Assembly: GCA_021160885.1 (NCBI GenBank)
Contig: JAGHBR010000325.1
Coordinates: forward strand, 1-10,463
Direction of reading: 5' to 3'
Length of the DNA: 10,463 nucleotides
Source: Caldisericaceae bacterium
GTDB taxonomy: Bacteria > Calditrichota > Calditrichia > Calditrichales > Calditrichaceae
The notes under the pieces were generated by a model, which did no database searches, was not told the DNA's origin, and worked only from the letters and a program-made list of their open reading frames with translations. A program made the position numbers and the translations under genes. Shown piece by piece: positions 7,413 to 10,463 of the stretch (its first letter is position 1; each line of letters opens with the position of its first letter).

Positions 7413-7545
7413 ATAAAAAACGTAGCTTAGTGTCAAAAGTTTTTAATATTTTACATTTTATTTGAATATTATTATTTACTTATCTAAAATTGGCTCCCCC
7501 CTAAAAAGGGCAGAGACATGTTGCATGTTTGACACTGCTATTGAT

Positions 7546-9027
7546 TTATATTGGAGTAATTTTAATATATACAGCTTTTTCTGAACGACGATTAATCCAT
7601 ACAACCAGATTTGATGTTCCTCTATTTTTCTCGTAACCGATCCGATAATCCGAACCTCTAAACAGTTTGTTATTATTATAAAAAATTTCAACGTCTCCAG
7701 GGCCCCAGTTTCTTATTAGGAATACTGGGTTGAATACGTAAACCTCTCCGTCTCCTTTTGCCGCTTCGGCAAGTTTTATTTCAAATTCCTTTGGACCATT
7801 TTCCCCACAAGATAATATGTAAGCGCGCTGAACAGGATCAAATATTTTCCGTTTGTATTCGGGGTGTATTCCATTAGCTATTAAGCGTGGGGGACGTAAC
7901 CATGAATGGGCCAAAAAAATCAATTTTTCCATGGGTTCTTCGGCCCTGATCATCCCGGATAAGTACACCTGTTCTAACAGCTTCTCTGTGCGCCTGTAGT
8001 GCCACCAATTAAGTGTATGGCCAAGTGAAACAGAATAACCATTTTTAGGATGACGAGGCCATGTCTGAAAAACATGCGGTAACTCACCTTCAGGTGGATA
8101 GGGTACATTTTCGACACCATAAGGAATGAAAATTGTAAATGGTTTGTATTCAGATTTCAAATTGATCAGTTTAATATTGGCCTTGCTGAATTCTCCGAAA
8201 TCCTTTGGATATGGTTTATAAGAGATTGTCTTATTTCGCCCATCCATCATGATGAGAGTAATGGGCGCCTGATCGATGTCGTTTTCCGGAATATGTCCAT
8301 CCAGGCCGAAAACAAAATCTTCCTGGAATTCATGGACAACATTTGGTGGAATTTCTCGCACAGGCTGGATACCCTTAAAAGTCTCATCTGTCATGGTCAG
8401 GCTTTGCTCTGCTAAACCAGAGTAAATTCGTACATGACGTGTATAAATTCCATCCGGATAAATATAATACCATTCATCGGTCCAATCTCCAAGGCCATAT
8501 GGTGAACCACTCGGGAAATCTAAATGTGCAATCCTACCTTCCTGATCACAAAGGGCATAGCGAACACGGACAACAATTCGGGCCGGATTCTGACTGGCAA
8601 TCCACATGCGCACATAGCGTGCTTCTTTGTCCCATAGTGGCTCACATGAACCAGAAGCTTTTGGATCATAGGTTTCTGTCCAACCATTAGAAAAATGAAT
8701 ATTGTTTTCTGTTACTACACAAGGAAAGCAGGGTAAACTGAAACGCATCATTGTTGGAATCAAATCGAAATATACCTCTATGGCTACTTTCTTCAATTGA
8801 GGTGGAAAAGGGGAAACGGGGTGTGGCAACAAAGCAATTTCTGGTTTGCTTGTACCCCTGGCATAAAATCTTTTTGAATTAAGCTGGGTTGCCTCTTTAT
8901 GGTCTTCTTTATAGAATCCCCCTCCCTGCAAGAATCCTGATTGGATTAAGCTACAAACCAAAATTACCGCTAAAATGGAATTAGCTAAATTTATTCGGCT
9001 AATATATTTTTTAAAACGCTTTATCAT
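7546..9027 (-). CDS. Secreted divergent copy of the unrecognised module, no LamG (493 aa)
   Basis: Function not recognised. The N-terminus has a basic start (MIKRFKKYISR) and a hydrophobic core (SILAVILVCSLI), so it is exported or membrane-anchored by a signal peptide. The rest is a distant, essentially collinear relative of the module in the 695- and 865-aa proteins: VVTENNIHF near 104-112, ARYVRMW..SQNPARIVVRVRYA ending at 158, DEWYYIYPDG at 184-193, HSWLRPP near 374-380, RAYIL at 401-405, NPVFLIRNW, NLVVWI. It lacks the LamG jellyroll and has replaced the EHMSDKQ and NHWPV.QIP.DGR segments of its relatives, which may mean a different substrate or a loss of activity (inference). ATG at 9027 lies 30 bp past the GH29 stop, so the two are likely co-transcribed. 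Confidence 0.8.
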   Translation of the reverse strand: MIKRFKKYISRINLANSILAVILVCSLIQSGFLQGGGFYKEDHKEATQLNSKRFYARGTSKPEIALLPHPVSPFPPQLKKVAIEVYFDLIPTMMRFSLPCFPCVVTENNIHFSNGWTETYDPKASGSCEPLWDKEARYVRMWIASQNPARIVVRVRYALCDQEGRIAHLDFPSGSPYGLGDWTDEWYYIYPDGIYTRHVRIYSGLAEQSLTMTDETFKGIQPVREIPPNVVHEFQEDFVFGLDGHIPENDIDQAPITLIMMDGRNKTISYKPYPKDFGEFSKANIKLINLKSEYKPFTIFIPYGVENVPYPPEGELPHVFQTWPRHPKNGYSVSLGHTLNWWHYRRTEKLLEQVYLSGMIRAEEPMEKLIFLAHSWLRPPRLIANGIHPEYKRKIFDPVQRAYILSCGENGPKEFEIKLAEAAKGDGEVYVFNPVFLIRNWGPGDVEIFYNNNKLFRGSDYRIGYEKNRGTSNLVVWINRRSEKAVYIKITPI

Positions 9028-9057
9028 CTGTATGTTCTATTCACATTATCGAATTTG

Positions 9058-10463
9058 CTATTTTTTATATCTAATTTTAAAGACCCAGGCATAATCACAT
9101 GGTAAGCATTCAGGAAGTGTTTCTATGATCAGGTTATTACCTTCCACATGCCACGAAAGCTTTTTCTTACTTCCAAGCATCCGAATTTCAGAGCCTTCAA
9201 CAGGTTGTACGCCGGGAATTATTTCGGGAATTTTTGGTTTCTCAAGATCAATTGCGTATAAATAGTCCCCTTTCATTGTGAACCTGATAGATCCCGCTTC
9301 AGCCACATCAACTCCTCCTTCAACAAATGGCGCCGGCTTTGAAGCGTAAAGGGCTTCTTTGTTTATCTTCATCCATGCCCCCAGTTTTTTTAAGCCCTCA
9401 ACCTGTGACTCAGGTAAAGTTCCATCTGCTTTAGGGGCTACATCCAGCAGTGTAATCCCATTTTTGCTCTTCCTGTCAACAATTTCGTCTACTATGTCAT
9501 TGATTGGTCGGCAAACTGCGTCTGGTGAATAGGCCCAACTCCTCCCAAGCGGTATATCAGTTTGCCACACTTTTGCTCTCGGTTCATCCAGGCTCTCTAC
9601 TTCTAAATCGAGCACAGAACATGAAGAAGGGAGGTCATCGGATTTGTGAGTAACGACAACTTCTTTGCCCCATTTTTCGGCCATATTAAAATAATGAGCC
9701 AGAATCGATTTTATATACTTTTCGCCGATACAACCCTGATCACTAAATCCTATTTCAAACCAGAGCTGATCAGGCTGATATTTATCGATCACTTCTTTAA
9801 CCTTATTATACCAGGATTTCTGGAAGCTCTCAGAGAAAGGGATTTCATGCCACATACCTTTAAATTCATGAACTGGCCCATAAAGATCAGAATATTCCGG
9901 ATTATTAACATCCACTCCTTTTGGGCATAATTTCCGGCCAGGATTAAAAAAGAACCAGTTTGTATAATAGTGAAAAGTAGTTACCGTCTTCATTCCATGT
10001 TTTCTAATTGCCTCAAGTATTTCGCCGACAACATCTCTATGAGGGCCCATCCTCATCGAATTAAATTTGCTATATTTTGTGTCCCACATACAAAAACCAT
10101 CGTGGTGAACTGCAACTGGCCCGGCAAAATCAGCACCTGCTTCCTTGAATAATTCCGCCCAACGATCCGGATTCCATTTTTCTGCTTTAAACATTGGAAT
10201 AAAGTCTTTATAGCCGAATTCAATACCAGGTTCGCCATATTCTCTTTTAACATAATCATAAGTATTTTTATATTTAGAAGTATCAATATGAGCCCATGCT
10301 TCCGAAACACCACCATCGGGTTGATACATATTGCGCCCGCCCCAGCATCCAAAGGCTGGCACTGAGTATACTCCCCAGTGAAAATAGATTCCTAAAACCG
10401 CATTCTCAAACCATTTAGGAGTTTCATGCTTGGCCAAAGATGGCCAATTTGGCTGATATGTAG
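9058..10463 (-). CDS. GH29 alpha-L-fucosidase, 5'-truncated by window edge
   Basis: Retaining alpha-L-fucosidase of family GH29, which removes terminal fucose from glycans. The frame stays open to the window edge; the residues before LAKHETPKWF read TYQPNWPS, matching the usual start of the family domain, so the true start and any signal peptide lie outside. Counting from the first full codon at 10461 (467 aa visible): HWG at 28-30, HHDGF..WDTKYSKFNS from 119, GPHRDVVGE, then QLWFEIGF where the family has a WFD-type motif carrying the nucleophile. Here that position is Glu236 (codon at 9754-9756). WGKEVVVTHK..DLP, WQTD and LLDVAPKADG follow in normal order. The C-terminal beta-domain is complete, ending KIRYKK with TAG at 9058. 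It is the first gene of the visible run. Family is near certain; activity is less so because of the Glu. Confidence 0.9.
   Translation of the reverse strand, partial: TYQPNWPSLAKHETPKWFENAVLGIYFHWGVYSVPAFGCWGGRNMYQPDGGVSEAWAHIDTSKYKNTYDYVKREYGEPGIEFGYKDFIPMFKAEKWNPDRWAELFKEAGADFAGPVAVHHDGFCMWDTKYSKFNSMRMGPHRDVVGEILEAIRKHGMKTVTTFHYYTNWFFFNPGRKLCPKGVDVNNPEYSDLYGPVHEFKGMWHEIPFSESFQKSWYNKVKEVIDKYQPDQLWFEIGFSDQGCIGEKYIKSILAHYFNMAEKWGKEVVVTHKSDDLPSSCSVLDLEVESLDEPRAKVWQTDIPLGRSWAYSPDAVCRPINDIVDEIVDRKSKNGITLLDVAPKADGTLPESQVEGLKKLGAWMKINKEALYASKPAPFVEGGVDVAEAGSIRFTMKGDYLYAIDLEKPKIPEIIPGVQPVEGSEIRMLGSKKKLSWHVEGNNLIIETLPECLPCDYAWVFKIRYKK

Noticed and set aside
7413..7435. TTGACA-N16-TATAGG on the minus strand, resembling a sigma-70 promoter for the esterase
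   Set aside because: The -10-like part overlaps the AGGAGA ribosome binding site, so a transcript from it would lack the site; also not the usual promoter form for Bacteroidota.
7401..7436. Longer esterase start at TTG 7436
   Set aside because: It would place the strong AGGAGA site inside the gene and add residues before the hydrophobic core; TTG 7400 with its RBS parallels the ATG of the 865-aa gene exactly.
7498..7512. CCCT-TTTT-AGGG on the minus strand as a terminator after the 493-aa gene
   Set aside because: Stem of only four pairs with no following U-tract; not a credible intrinsic terminator.

Overview
The window is a moderately AT-rich bacterial segment. Everything that looks like a gene lies on the minus strand, so the genes read from right to left. 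All proteins whose N-terminus is visible carry an export signal, and the recognisable ones are carbohydrate-active. This suggests a polysaccharide utilisation locus of a Bacteroidota-like (FCB-group) organism. The sparse use of strong Shine-Dalgarno sites fits that, but no SusC/SusD pair, regulator, sulfatase or rRNA is present to prove the lineage or the substrate.

Layout in the direction of transcription: (1) a GH29 alpha-L-fucosidase whose 5' end is cut by the window edge; (2) a 493-aa secreted protein of an unrecognised family; (3) a secreted CE1/PHB-depolymerase-type alpha/beta-hydrolase esterase starting at TTG; (4) a 346-bp gap with a 13-bp direct repeat; (5) a 695-aa secreted protein, LamG jellyroll plus the same unrecognised module; (6) a 253-bp gap with small inverted repeats; (7) an 865-aa secreted protein, half-module plus LamG plus full module; (8) a GH43 protein of the endo-arabinanase type with a Tat-like signal; (9) the first 23 codons of another secreted protein, running off the left edge. 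Short spacings (about 30-40 bp) tie 1-2 and 7-8-9 together; the longer gaps may hold internal regulatory sites.

The most notable content is the unrecognised module. Three neighbouring genes encode it, in four copies (one of them a half), with shared motifs such as SHVRLIEN..ARVVVHWRYA, DEYYTIYPDG, NHWPV.QIP.DGR and RAY. Its placement among a fucosidase, an arabinanase-like enzyme and an esterase suggests it acts on, or binds, the same branched polysaccharide, but no function can be read from the sequence alone. Two further oddities stand out. The esterase and the 865-aa gene share a nearly identical 62-bp block (ribosome binding site plus signal-peptide codons) although their mature proteins are unrelated. 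The GH29 enzyme has Glu where the family nucleophile Asp is expected.
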